64,000 nucleotides of DNA from an uncultured Acidobacteriota bacterium. Its GTDB lineage: Bacteria; Acidobacteriota; Vicinamibacteria; Fen-336. Position numbers and translations under genes: made by a program. Positions 53,477-62,191 of this stretch are shown here, piece after piece. The notes below the pieces were generated by a model that searched no databases, was not told the DNA's origin, and saw nothing but the letters and a program-made list of their open reading frames with translations. The stretch lies in assembly GCA_902826455.1 (NCBI GenBank), contig CADEEV010000018.1, positions 24,931 through 88,930 on the forward strand, written 5' to 3'. Position 1 is the first letter of the stretch, and each line of letters begins with the position of its first letter.

Positions 53477-53542
53477 CCGAACCTCCCAACGGCCGAACCG
53501 GCGGAACGTGGTCATGCCGGCCCCATCGGAGAGGCGGCACCG

Positions 53543-53568
53543 CCTATTCCCCTGCCGCCGGGAATAGG
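53543..53568. promoter_or_regulatory. Perfect 9-8-9 palindrome between divergent genes
   Basis: CCTATTCCC (53543-53551), eight bases, GGGAATAGG (53560-53568), between the GH63-like gene and the SDR gene. The length and symmetry suit a dimeric regulator controlling both directions. The core ATTCC/GGAAT is also in the palindrome at 31882-31896. Confidence 0.42.
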
Positions 53569-53579
53569 ACGACCCCCAT

Positions 53580-53601
53580 GCTACGTTACGACCACCGTAG
53601 C
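53580..53601 (+). promoter_or_regulatory. Short inverted repeat just before the SDR ribosome site
   Basis: GCTACG (53580-53585), ten bases, CGTAGC (53596-53601), ending two bases before AAGGAGG. It could fold in the mRNA leader or be a second operator. Short, so chance occurrence is possible. Confidence 0.25.
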
Positions 53602-53615
53602 CAAGGAGGGCCGAC

Positions 53616-54419
53616 GTGGACTTGAGCCTCGAGGGACAGCGCGCGCTCGTGACCGGCGCCAACTCCGGCATCGGTGAGGGCGTCGCCAAGGCCCTGGCCG
53701 CGGCGGGCGCCAAGGTGGTCGTCAACTGGGTCAGCGGCGAGGAGCGCGCCGAGGCGGTCGTGGCCGAGATCGCCGCGGCCGGCGGCACCGCGATGGCGAT
53801 CCGCGCGGACGTCAGCAAGGAGGACCAGGTCCAGGCCATGTTCCGCCGGATGATCGAGGCCTGGGGCTCGATCGACATCCTCGTCAACAACGCCGGCCTG
53901 CAGCGCGACTTCGCGTTCCACGAGATGCCGCTCGCGGACTGGCGGCTCGTCCTGGACGTGAACCTGACCGGCCAGTTCCTGTGCTCGCGCGAGGCGATCC
54001 GCGAGTTCCTCCGGCGCGGCCCGGCGCCCGAGCTGTCGGCCGCCCTGGGCAAGATCGTCTGCATGTCGTCGGTCCACGACCTCATTCCGTGGGCGGGCCA
54101 CGTCAACTACGCCGCCTCGAAGGGCGGCGTGATGCTGATGATGAAATCCCTGGCGCAGGAGTACGCCTCGCGCAGGATCCGCGTCAACAGCGTGTGCCCC
54201 GGGGCCATCAAGACGCCGATCAACCACGAAGCCTGGGCGACGCCCGAGGCGGAGACGAGCCTGCTGCGGCTGATCCCCTACAAGCGCGTCGGCGTCGTCG
54301 AGGACATCGGCAAGGCGACGGTGTTCCTGGCCTCGGACGCCTCCGACTACATGACCGGAGTCAACCTCTACGTGGACGGCGGCATGACGCTGTATCCCGG
54401 CTTCGACATGGGCGGCTAG
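53616..54419 (+). CDS. Short-chain dehydrogenase/reductase (glucose 1-dehydrogenase-like)
   Basis: A 267-residue SDR from GTG, with AAGGAGG upstream. Cofactor motif TGANSGIGEGVAKAL; NNAG motif LVNNAGLQRD; catalytic Ser and YAASK (Tyr-x3-Lys) in MSSVHDLIPWAGHVNYAASKGG; PG motif NSVCPGAIKTPIN. It resembles NAD(P)-dependent glucose 1-dehydrogenases, which would suit its place opposite two glucan-degrading enzymes; the substrate is not proven by sequence. The stop overlaps the convergent HEAT-repeat gene by four bases (CTAG). Confidence 0.88.
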   Translation: MDLSLEGQRALVTGANSGIGEGVAKALAAAGAKVVVNWVSGEERAEAVVAEIAAAGGTAMAIRADVSKEDQVQAMFRRMIEAWGSIDILVNNAGLQRDFAFHEMPLADWRLVLDVNLTGQFLCSREAIREFLRRGPAPELSAALGKIVCMSSVHDLIPWAGHVNYAASKGGVMLMMKSLAQEYASRRIRVNSVCPGAIKTPINHEAWATPEAETSLLRLIPYKRVGVVEDIGKATVFLASDASDYMTGVNLYVDGGMTLYPGFDMGG

Positions 54420-55312
54420 TTCGGGAGGCGCTCGCCCAGCGCCTCGAGGGCGTCGCCGGCCGCCCGCCGCACCGCGGCGTTCTTGTCGGTCTTCCAGCAC
54501 TCGCGCAATGCGGCGAGCGCCGGGCGCGCTTCGAGCTCGGCCAGTGCCTCCGCCGCACCGCGCCGCACCGCGGGATCGGCGTCCTTCAGGCTGCGCATCA
54601 ACGCCGGGACGACCGCCGCCGACTTGCGGCCGAGGGCCACGAGGCCGTCCACGGCGGTGTCGCGCACGAACCCGTCCGTGTCGTGGAGGGCGGTGAGCAG
54701 GGTCGGCAGATCGCCGCCACCGTGGCGGCCTCGCGTCAGCGCCGCCGTGGCGGTGGCGCGGATCTCGGCGTCCGCATCGTCCAGCACGCTGCGGAGGACC
54801 GCCGAGGCCTCGTCCGGCAACGGGTCCATGTCGGCGAGAAGGCTCACGGCCGCGCGTCTCACGACGACGTCGGGATCCTGCAACACGCCGGCGAGGGCTG
54901 CGAGGGCGTCGGGCACGGGACCGTCGAGCGCGAGCCAGACGTCGGCGGCCGCGACGCGTGCCGCGTTGTGGCTGCCGTTCATGACGGCGCCGACGACGGG
55001 CGTGAGATCCGAGAGCGGCACGTCGAGGGTCGAGAGCGCGTAAGCGGCGGCGATGCGCACGGACGGGTCCTTGTCGGCGAGGGCCTTGCGCAGGGCCGGC
55101 TCCGCGCTCCGTGCGAGCGGGTCGCCGATCGCGTAGAGGGCGCGGGCGGCGCTGGCCCTCACGACGGGCTGGGGGTCGGCCAACGTCCGCACGAGAGAGC
55201 GCACGCTCGCGGCCGACGGGCTCTGGCCGAGCTTCAGCGCCGCGTCGGCACGCGCCTGCACCGGGGCCGGAACGGCGAGGAACACGGCCAGCAGCGGCGC
55301 CAGGGCGAGCAC
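54416..55312 (-). CDS. Exported HEAT-repeat protein
   Basis: A 298-residue protein from GTG with a signal peptide (MLALAPLLAVFLAVPAPVQA). The rest is built of about eight HEAT/PBS-lyase-like repeats of ~31 residues with 'LxDxDPxVRxxAAxAL' consensus (for example KALADKDPSVRIAAAYAL and MRSLKDADPAVRRGAAEAL). Repeats of this type bind other proteins; no enzyme domain present. It probably works in the periplasm as a scaffold. Convergent to SDR, upstream of the FAD oxidoreductase stop by 37 bases, same strand. Confidence 0.86.
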   Translation of the reverse strand: MLALAPLLAVFLAVPAPVQARADAALKLGQSPSAASVRSLVRTLADPQPVVRASAARALYAIGDPLARSAEPALRKALADKDPSVRIAAAYALSTLDVPLSDLTPVVGAVMNGSHNAARVAAADVWLALDGPVPDALAALAGVLQDPDVVVRRAAVSLLADMDPLPDEASAVLRSVLDDADAEIRATATAALTRGRHGGGDLPTLLTALHDTDGFVRDTAVDGLVALGRKSAAVVPALMRSLKDADPAVRRGAAEALAELEARPALAALRECWKTDKNAAVRRAAGDALEALGERLPN

Positions 55313-55349
55313 GCCCGAGCGTACGCGGGCGCGTCGCCGCGGGTCAAGA

Positions 55350-56567
55350 TCAGTCGAGGTCCGCGCTCGGCGGGAACGGCAACGCGATCGGGTCGAAGAA
55401 GGGGCTGCGGCCCTCGGCGTCGAAGCGATCCATCCCGAGATCGCGGGTGTCGATGAGGCGCGAGCGCCCTGCGAGGGCGAGATCGGCCGCGACGCGCGCG
55501 ACGCCCGGGCCCCACATCATGCCGTGCCCCCCCGCCGAGGCCACGGTCGTGCCTTCGATCGTGACGCCGTCGGTCGTGATCACGGGGCCGAGGATCGGCA
55601 GGTGGTCCGGTGTGTAGTCGATCGTGGCGGCCCAGGCGCGCCGGAGGCCGAGGCCCCGGGTGGCCGGCACCAGGGCGTTGAGGCGCTTCTCCATCCGGCG
55701 CAGGTAGGGCCAGTCCACCACGCGCGCGGGGCCTGGCGTCTCCTTCGGGTTCGACATTCCCCAGAGCAGGCCGCCCTCCTCGAGACGCCAGTAGATCCCG
55801 GCTCCGACGTCGAACACCATCGGCTGGCGGGCCACGTCGAAGGCCGGATGCGGCTCCGTGACCGCGACCTGGTGGCGCGCGCCGCCGGCGAAGATCCGCG
55901 CGCCGACGAGCTTCCCCAGCGCGCGCAGCGTCGGGCCTCCCGTGAGGATCACGCGCTCGGTCGCGATGACGCCACCGGCCGTCACGACGCCGGTCACGCG
56001 CCGTCGTCCGTCTCCGGCCGGAGCCGTGCGCAAGCCGAGGAACGCGGTGCGCTCCCGGAGCACGACGCCCGCCTGCAACATCGCGAGGCCGTAGGCACGC
56101 ACGTTGCGCGGCGGGTCGATGGCGCCGTCCGTCGGGCAGTAGCTGCCGCCGCGATGCCCGCGGCGCGCGAGGCTCGGGTTCAGGCGGCAGGCCGCGCCGG
56201 CGTCCACGAGCCTCACGTCGAGGCCGGCCTTGCGCTGCATCGCGACGCGAACGCGGGCCTCCGCCGCGTCGCGGGCCGTGACCGAGAGGATCACGTAGCC
56301 GAGCTCGCGGAAGCCGGAGTCGGTGCCGAGCAGGGCCTGCTGCTTCCGGTAGAAGTCGATCGAGAAGCGGCCGAGCGCCACCGTGGCCGGAGTGCCGCCC
56401 TGGGCCCGCACGATCCCGGCGGCGCGGCTCGACGCGCCCTGTCCCGCGAGATCGCGCTCGAGGACCACGACGCGGCGCGCCCCGCTCGTCGCGGCGAACC
56501 ACGAGGCCCAGCCGCCGACCGTCCCTGCCCCCACGACCACCAGATCCGCCGACTCGCGCCTTGCCAT
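55350..56567 (-). CDS. FAD-dependent oxidoreductase, DAO (glycine/sarcosine oxidase-like) family
   Basis: A 405-residue protein. FAD motif near the start: LVVVGAGTVGGWASWFAA and VVVLERDLAGQGASSRAAG; C-terminal GLGLRRAWAATIDYTPDHLPILGPV and GGHGMMWGPGVARVAADLAL are standard DAO features. Enzymes of this family oxidise amino acids, N-methyl amines or glycerol-phosphate. ATG 56567 is the first start after the divergent gene begins. The region upstream is only 28 bases long, so the promoters of this gene and the divergent membrane protein must overlap. Confidence 0.87.
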   Translation of the reverse strand: MARRESADLVVVGAGTVGGWASWFAATSGARRVVVLERDLAGQGASSRAAGIVRAQGGTPATVALGRFSIDFYRKQQALLGTDSGFRELGYVILSVTARDAAEARVRVAMQRKAGLDVRLVDAGAACRLNPSLARRGHRGGSYCPTDGAIDPPRNVRAYGLAMLQAGVVLRERTAFLGLRTAPAGDGRRRVTGVVTAGGVIATERVILTGGPTLRALGKLVGARIFAGGARHQVAVTEPHPAFDVARQPMVFDVGAGIYWRLEEGGLLWGMSNPKETPGPARVVDWPYLRRMEKRLNALVPATRGLGLRRAWAATIDYTPDHLPILGPVITTDGVTIEGTTVASAGGHGMMWGPGVARVAADLALAGRSRLIDTRDLGMDRFDAEGRSPFFDPIALPFPPSADLD

Positions 56568-56595
56568 GGCGATGTAGCATACCGGCTCGAAACCC

Positions 56596-57900
56596 ATGAA
56601 GCTGATCCACGACAGTCCCGGCAGCCGCCTGACGATCGGCGGCGAGCCGAAACGCCTCCCCGTGCTCCTCGTCGTGATCGTGACGCTGTTCCTGTTGCCC
56701 TTCGTCTCGCTGCCGTTGACGCTGTTCCTCGCGGCCTTCCAGGGCAACGGGCTCATCGTCCCGAAGCCCATCGGCTTCGGCATCGCGGCGTTCTTCGGGC
56801 TGGTGGTCGTCGTGGCGGCCGCGAAGGCGCGTCGCGGCTTCCAGCGCGCGTCGCGGATCGACGCGAGCCTCTCGGCCGGCGAGCTGCGCATCGCCATGAC
56901 CGGGATGCTGAGCGGAAAGGTGCGCGAGGACGTCGTTCCGCTGGCCCGGCTCCGTTCGGCGAACCTGAAGCGCACCGCCGTCAACGCGAAGTCCATCGGC
57001 GACCTGGTCCTCGAGCTGCGCACGCGCCGCGAGGGCGAGGAGGAAGCCCGGGACAAGCGCAACGTGCAGTTCGAGGTGGAGAAGCTCGACCGCAACGACG
57101 AGGTGGCCGATCTCGCGATGCGCCTGGGTGCCGCCGCGGGGCTGCCGTTCTATCGGGTCGTGCGCAACGATCGCCGCGACATCGAGGTCGAGCTCACGAA
57201 GGAGCCGCAGCCGGGCTTCGCGCAGATCCCCCTCGGCCTCGGCGCCGCCGACTACGCGACCGACGTCGTGGCGGAGTCGGCCCGGCGCGCGGTGGCCGAG
57301 GAGGCGATCGCGGCCTTCGATCCCGCCACGTTCAAGAGCGAGCACCGGGTCTCGGCCTGGGAACCGGGCACGCGGGTGCTGCTCCGGAAGCCGTTCTCCT
57401 TCCTGATGTTCATCGCCCTTCCCTTCACGCTGCTCGTGTTCGGCGGGCCGCTCGCGTTCTTCAAGATCCAGGCCCCCGATCTGCCGACCCGCATCATCGC
57501 GTCCGGCTTCCTCGGCTTCTTCGGGCTGATCCTGGGCCTGATCGCGATCTTTGTGGTGACCGACTCCTTTCCGCGATCGACCGAGATCGACTGGTCCTCG
57601 CGGGTGATCCGCCTGAAGATGCTGCGCAAGACCGTCGAGATCCCCTTCGAGCAGCTGCGGGCCATCGAGCTCAAGGCCATCCACACGGTCTCGAAGGGCA
57701 AGAGCACGACCCACCGCTACCGCTGCGCGATCAACGCCCTGCTGAAGGGCAGCGGCGCCGGCGTCGACTCGACCCAGCTCCTCGTGGAGACGGAGAGCCT
57801 GATCGACAGGCCCGACGAGCCCTACAGGATGGCGCTGCCGCTCGCGGCCGATCTCGCGAAGGCGCTCGGCGTCGAACGCCGCTTCATCGACTACGACTGA
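56596..57900 (+). CDS. Four-span membrane protein with PH-like segments, unknown
   Basis: A 434-residue protein. Two spans near the N-terminus (about 21-47 and 57-77) and two around 268-325 (FSFLMFIALPFTLLVFGGPLAFF; GFLGFFGLILGLIAIFVVTDSF). After each pair there is a beta-rich soluble part (SAGELRIAMTGMLSGKVREDVVPLARLRSANL; STEIDWSSRVIRLKMLRKTVEIPFEQLRAIEL) resembling bacterial PH domains (bPH2-like). So the protein looks like two copies of a 'TM-TM-PH' unit. Function not known. The 3' end overlaps the convergent fusion gene by ten bases. Confidence 0.72.
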   Translation: MKLIHDSPGSRLTIGGEPKRLPVLLVVIVTLFLLPFVSLPLTLFLAAFQGNGLIVPKPIGFGIAAFFGLVVVVAAAKARRGFQRASRIDASLSAGELRIAMTGMLSGKVREDVVPLARLRSANLKRTAVNAKSIGDLVLELRTRREGEEEARDKRNVQFEVEKLDRNDEVADLAMRLGAAAGLPFYRVVRNDRRDIEVELTKEPQPGFAQIPLGLGAADYATDVVAESARRAVAEEAIAAFDPATFKSEHRVSAWEPGTRVLLRKPFSFLMFIALPFTLLVFGGPLAFFKIQAPDLPTRIIASGFLGFFGLILGLIAIFVVTDSFPRSTEIDWSSRVIRLKMLRKTVEIPFEQLRAIELKAIHTVSKGKSTTHRYRCAINALLKGSGAGVDSTQLLVETESLIDRPDEPYRMALPLAADLAKALGVERRFIDYD

Positions 57901-59879
57901 GGGGCGGCTCCGGCGAGGAGCAGGCGCTCGGCGAGCTCGTAGCAGTCGATCGGCCAGTACTCGGGCGGCCGCGGATGCTTCGCGCGCTGCTGGTGGGACC
58001 GGCAGCTGAGGACGGCGTTGCGCCACTGTAGGGGGAACGCGCCGCGCCCCAACGCCGCGCCGAGCAGCGCGCCCGCGATGGCGGCGTTCGTGTCGGTGTC
58101 GCCGCCGCGCCGCACGGTGCCCACGATGCCGGCCTCGAGGCTCTCGGCGTGGAGCAGCTCGAAGAACGCGTTGCGCAGGGCGATCAGCACCCAGCCCTGG
58201 GAGTCGCCGTCGCAGACCGGCGGCGCGCTGCGCGCGAGCTCCAGGGTCTCGACGACCGCCGGCGCCGCGCCCGCGGCGCGGGCCCAGCCCACGGCGGCCT
58301 GCCAGGCGCCCTCGCGCTCGCCCGTGCGGATCGCGTGGGCCCCGGCCACCACGAACGCCGCGACCGCGTCGCGACAGGCCGGATGGGGATGGGTCAGGCG
58401 GCTGTCGCTGCGTCCGAGCTCGGCGGCACGCTCGACGGGCCACGCCTGTGCCGTCACGGCGAGGGGAATCGCGCGCATCAGCGAGCCGTTCGCCTGGCTG
58501 TCGCCCATCAGGTAGCCCGCGAGGGCGGCGCGCGTCGTGGCGCCGATGTCGAAGGGGCCCGAGCGATACCAGGTCCGGTAGGCCTCGAGGGCCGACTCGG
58601 CGTCGAAGCGGCCCTTCAGCAGGATGGAGCGGGCCAGGGCGAGGGCCATCTCGGAGTCGTCCGTGGGCTGGCCGGCCAGAGTGCCCCAGCGCCCGCCGTC
58701 GGCAAGCTCGCGCGGTCCGGAAGGGTGCTCGGTCGCGATCTCCGCGGCGCTCGCGAACTCGACGAGGGAGCCGAGCGAGTCGCCGACGAACTGCCCGAGC
58801 AGCGCGCCCTGGGCGCGCCGGAGCAGGGCGGCGTCGGGCACGGTGGCGCCGCGCACGAGCCGGGCCGGCACCTCCCGCGACGCCGCCGGCCCGCTCGTGA
58901 CGACCTCGGACCAGGGCCGCGAGGCCAGCTGCGCCGCCACCGACGGGAGCCCCGCGAAGGCCTTGTTCACCTTGCTCGAGCCGTCGGGCTCGTAGCGGAC
59001 CTCGACGCCGGTCTCGTCCACGAGCACGGCACCGACGCCCCGCAGCAGGGCGTGACCGGCGCCGTAGTCCCAGGCGCCCGGCGCGAACAACGAGGTCGCG
59101 GCGGCGGCGTCGCCGGCGGCCACGAGGGCGAGGCGGTGGGCGATGCTCGGCACCGTGCGATAGCGCGCCGGCGCGGCGCACCGGAGGTTGCCGGCCGGGT
59201 CGCGATCGCCCTTGCTGGAGACCAGCACGACGTGATGGGCCTCGAGGCGCTCGGGCAGCGTGACGTCCACCGCGACGCCGTTGCGCCGGAACGGGCCGCA
59301 GCCCTCGGCCCACGTGAAGAGGTCGCCCGCGTCGTCGGGATAGGCGAAGGAGTAGATCACCCCGAGCACCGGTCGCCCGTCGACCACGAGGCCGATCGAG
59401 ACCGAGCTGCCGCGCCGACCCACCAGGTAGTCGCGCGTGCCGTCGTTGGGATCCACGAGCCAGATCGGAGCGCCCGCGAGCGCCGGCACGCGGCCCAGCT
59501 CCTCGCCCAGGAACCCCCACTCGGGAAAGAGGCCGGTGAGCCAGTTGCGGATGAGCTGCTCCGCCTCGACGTCGGCCTCGGCCTTGTCGACGGCCCCGCG
59601 CGGGCCGCCGGGCCGGTGGAAGTCGGCGCGCAGCAGCTCGCCCGCCGCCCGCGCCGCGGCCGTGGCTTCGTCCAGCGCGCGCCTGAGATCGAGCGTGGCC
59701 ATGGGCGGCGATGGTACTGCAGGCGTGAACGCGTCGCAGGTGTGGACGGGCTGCGGCGGGTAGCGCTTCAGGACCGGGCAATGCAGGAAGATGCTGCCGC
59801 GATCGCTCGTGACGAGGCGCGGCGGCGCGCCGCAGGCATGGCACAGGCTCGTGGGAAACGGCCGAGGCCCGGACGACAA
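57891..59879 (-). CDS. Fusion: zinc ribbon - inositol monophosphatase - ADP-ribosylglycohydrolase
   Basis: A 662-residue protein in three parts. Residues 13-48 hold CHACG ... HC ... HTC, a small zinc-ribbon-like unit. Residues about 60-320 are an IMPase-fold phosphatase with GEELGR, VDPNDGTRDYLVG and GAWDYGAGHALLRG (metal ligands present). Residues about 325-655 are an ADP-ribosylglycohydrolase (DraG/ARH) with GALLGQFVGDSLG, PTDDSEMALALA and GGDTDTNAAIAGALLGAALG (both metal sites present). Both enzymes look active. Starts at TTG 59879; an internal ATG at 59702 would omit the zinc unit but has no good ribosome site. The combination suggests removal of phosphate and ADP-ribose from a common substrate. 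Confidence 0.87.
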   Translation of the reverse strand: MSSGPRPFPTSLCHACGAPPRLVTSDRGSIFLHCPVLKRYPPQPVHTCDAFTPAVPSPPMATLDLRRALDEATAAARAAGELLRADFHRPGGPRGAVDKAEADVEAEQLIRNWLTGLFPEWGFLGEELGRVPALAGAPIWLVDPNDGTRDYLVGRRGSSVSIGLVVDGRPVLGVIYSFAYPDDAGDLFTWAEGCGPFRRNGVAVDVTLPERLEAHHVVLVSSKGDRDPAGNLRCAAPARYRTVPSIAHRLALVAAGDAAAATSLFAPGAWDYGAGHALLRGVGAVLVDETGVEVRYEPDGSSKVNKAFAGLPSVAAQLASRPWSEVVTSGPAASREVPARLVRGATVPDAALLRRAQGALLGQFVGDSLGSLVEFASAAEIATEHPSGPRELADGGRWGTLAGQPTDDSEMALALARSILLKGRFDAESALEAYRTWYRSGPFDIGATTRAALAGYLMGDSQANGSLMRAIPLAVTAQAWPVERAAELGRSDSRLTHPHPACRDAVAAFVVAGAHAIRTGEREGAWQAAVGWARAAGAAPAVVETLELARSAPPVCDGDSQGWVLIALRNAFFELLHAESLEAGIVGTVRRGGDTDTNAAIAGALLGAALGRGAFPLQWRNAVLSCRSHQQRAKHPRPPEYWPIDCYELAERLLLAGAAPQS

Positions 59880-59882
59880 GCG

Positions 59883-60299
59883 CTAGCGGCCGGGACGGCG
59901 CGGGGGACGCAGCTCGCTGCGGTGCTTGTCGCGGCGCTGGAGCACCTCGGCGCCGCTGCGCAGCGGTCCGTTGTCCTCGTCCTGCAGGCCGTAGACGCGT
60001 CCGATCTCGTCGACGTTGTTCTGGTCGGGCGTCGACGACGAGCCGCCCGGCGTGTCCTCCCCGCCGTACTCGTTGGCGAGGGCGAGGTCGTCCGGATCGC
60101 CGGCCCGGATCGCTTCGTCCTCGGTCGGGATCTCCTCGCTGCGCCGGCGCGGCGTGGGCACGACGCCGGTCTGGAGCATCTCGGCCGCCACGGCGGTCCC
60201 CGAGCGCTGGTGGCGCGCGCTCTCGTCGATCGGCTTCGAGATCGGCCGCCGCGGGAGCTTGTCCTGCGAGGAGCGGCGCGCCTTCGCTTTCGCCTTCAC
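59883..60299 (-). CDS. DUF6335-like small acidic protein
   Basis: A 138-residue soluble protein from GTG. The conserved part (EEIPTEDEAIRAGDPDDLALANEYGGEDTPGGSSSTPDQNNVDEIGRVYGLQDEDNGPLRSGAEVLQRRDKHR) has the pattern I know from DUF6335 proteins of cyanobacteria and others. Preceded by a very basic N-terminus. No known function. The TAG stop is followed in the same frame, one codon later, by the TTG start of the phosphatase/ADP-ribosylglycohydrolase fusion; the two are surely on one transcript. Confidence 0.7.
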   Translation of the reverse strand: MKAKAKARRSSQDKLPRRPISKPIDESARHQRSGTAVAAEMLQTGVVPTPRRRSEEIPTEDEAIRAGDPDDLALANEYGGEDTPGGSSSTPDQNNVDEIGRVYGLQDEDNGPLRSGAEVLQRRDKHRSELRPPRRPGR

Positions 60300-60366
60300 G
60301 ACACTAGCCTGGCCCTGTGCAGCCCTCGCCGTCAAGGGATTTTCGCGGTAGTCTCGGCGCGCGCGC

Positions 60367-61800
60367 ATGGCCACGGCCCCCCCGACTGCCGACGAGGCCC
60401 GCCCGCGCCTGCGCTCGGCCATGGGCCTGCGCGACGTGGTGCTGCTGTTCGTGACCGCCGGCACCAACCTGCAGTGGGTCGCGATCGCGGCTGCGGCCGG
60501 CCCCGGCGCCGTCGGCATGTGGGCGCTCTCCTTCGTGACCATGGCGCTGCCCCTCGCCTGGTGCGTGATCGAGATGTCGTCGCGCTATCCCGAGGAGGGC
60601 GGGCTGTACGTCTGGTCGAAGCATTCCTTCGGAGGCTTCGCCGGCTTCATGACCGGCTGGACCTACTGGTCGAGCAACCTGCCCTACTTCCCCGGCCTTC
60701 TCTACTTCGCGGCGGCCAACGCGCTCTACGTCGGCGGCGAGCGCTGGCTGCACCTGTCCCAGAGCCCCGCCTACTTCATCGTGACGGCGCTGCTGGGCCT
60801 CGGCCTCGGCACCGGCCTCAACATCGCCGGCCTCGACGTGGCCAAGTGGCTCACGAACGCCGGCGCCGTCGCGCGCTGGCTCGCGACCCTGCTGCTCCTG
60901 GTCATGGGCGGCATCGCCTGGTTCCGTTTCGGCTCGGCCACCGAGTGGAGCGTCGCGGCCCTCGTGCCCTCGAGCCTGGGCGTGAAGGAGCTCGTCTTCT
61001 GGTCGACGCTCGTGTTCGCGTGGACCGGCTTCGAGGCGGCCTCGTTCATGGGCGACGAGATCGAGGACGCCCGCAGCACCGTGTCCCGCGCGATCCTGAT
61101 CTCGGCGCCGCTCATCATCGCGATCTACGTGCTCGGCACCGTGGCCGTGCTGCTCGCGGTGCCGGTCAGCCAGCTCACCGGCCTGCAGGGCGTGATGCAG
61201 GCGATCGACGCGGGCGCCCATCGCATCGAGCAGCCCTGGATCACGCCGGTGATGGCGGTGCTCATCGTGCTCACCACCCTCGGCAGCCTGTGCGCGTGGC
61301 TCGGGGCCGTGGCGCGCATCCCCTTCGTCGCGGGCATCGACCACTACCTGCCCGAGGGCTTCGGCCGCATGCACCCGCGCTGGGGCTCGCCCTACGTCGC
61401 GCTGCTCACCCAGAGCGCGATCACCGTGGTGTTCGCGTTCATGGGCCAGGCCGGGACCAGCGTCAAAGGCGCCTACAATGCCCTCGTGAGCATGACGGTG
61501 GTCGCGACGATGATCCCCTTCGTCTTCGTGTTCGCCTCGGCGCTGCGCATCCAGGCCGAGCCCCGGCCGGCTCACGCGCTGCGCCTGCCCGGCGGCCGGC
61601 CGGTCGCCGCGTTCTTCGCCCTCGTCGGGCTCGCCGCGACGCTCGGGGCCACCGTCCTCGCCTGCTTCCCGGCCGCCGACGAGCCGCGCAAGGCGCTGGC
61701 CGTCGCCAAGATCATCGGCATGAGCGGGGTCATGGTCGGCATCGGTGTGATCGTCTACGTCCTGGGGCGCCGCAGCGCCGCTGCGAGCGGCCAGGCGTGA
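60367..61800 (+). CDS. APC-superfamily amino acid permease
   Basis: A 477-residue, 12-span carrier. Visible are an N-terminal LRDVVLLFVTAGTNLQWVAI, MSSRYPEEGGLYVWSKHSFGGFAGFMTGWTYWSSNLPYFPG (typical TM2-3 of glutamate/GABA-like APC carriers), and FWSTLVFAWTGFEAASFMGDEIEDARSTVSRAILIS in TM6. It should import amino acids or amines; exact substrate not readable. GTGA overlap with apaG downstream. Confidence 0.88.
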   Translation: MATAPPTADEARPRLRSAMGLRDVVLLFVTAGTNLQWVAIAAAAGPGAVGMWALSFVTMALPLAWCVIEMSSRYPEEGGLYVWSKHSFGGFAGFMTGWTYWSSNLPYFPGLLYFAAANALYVGGERWLHLSQSPAYFIVTALLGLGLGTGLNIAGLDVAKWLTNAGAVARWLATLLLLVMGGIAWFRFGSATEWSVAALVPSSLGVKELVFWSTLVFAWTGFEAASFMGDEIEDARSTVSRAILISAPLIIAIYVLGTVAVLLAVPVSQLTGLQGVMQAIDAGAHRIEQPWITPVMAVLIVLTTLGSLCAWLGAVARIPFVAGIDHYLPEGFGRMHPRWGSPYVALLTQSAITVVFAFMGQAGTSVKGAYNALVSMTVVATMIPFVFVFASALRIQAEPRPAHALRLPGGRPVAAFFALVGLAATLGATVLACFPAADEPRKALAVAKIIGMSGVMVGIGVIVYVLGRRSAAASGQA

Positions 61801-62180
61801 GCGACGCGGTCACGCGGGGCATCCGCGTCCTGGTGAAGCCGGCCTACGTCCCCGAGCGCAGCTCTCCCGAGGAGAGCTACTACTTCTTCGCCTATACGAT
61901 CCGCATCTCGAACGAGGGCACCGAGACCGCGCAGCTCGTGAGCCGCCACTGGATCATCTCCGGGCCCGACGGCCCCGTGGGCGAGGTGGAGGGGCCGGGA
62001 GTCGTGGGCGAGCAGCCCGTCCTCGAGCCCGGCCAGTCCTTCGAGTACACGAGCTTCTGCCCGCTGCAGACGCCGCTCGGCTCGATGCACGGCACGTACA
62101 AGATGGTACGCCCCGACGGCTCGTCCTTCGAGGCCACGATCGCGCCGTTCTCCCTCGCGGTGCCGACCCAGATCAACTGA
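61797..62180 (+). CDS. apaG: ApaG protein
   Basis: A 127-residue protein from GTG. It shows the ApaG/DUF525 features: VSDAVTRGIRVLVKPAYVPERS, YYFFAYTIRISNEGTETAQLVSRHWIISG, VVGEQPVLEPGQSFEYTSFCPLQTPLGSMHGTYKMV. The fibronectin-III-like fold is full length and lacks fusion partners. ApaG was linked to Co/Mg resistance with ApaH in enterobacteria; no apaH here. It overlaps the permease stop and is followed by a convergent tRNA gene. Confidence 0.93.
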   Translation: MSDAVTRGIRVLVKPAYVPERSSPEESYYFFAYTIRISNEGTETAQLVSRHWIISGPDGPVGEVEGPGVVGEQPVLEPGQSFEYTSFCPLQTPLGSMHGTYKMVRPDGSSFEATIAPFSLAVPTQIN

Positions 62181-62191
62181 TCGGCGGGAGC

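Noticed and set aside
58149..61796. Long + strand open frame running into apaG
   Set aside because: Antisense to the phosphatase fusion and out of frame with the permease; only the part from GTG 61797 matches a family (ApaG).
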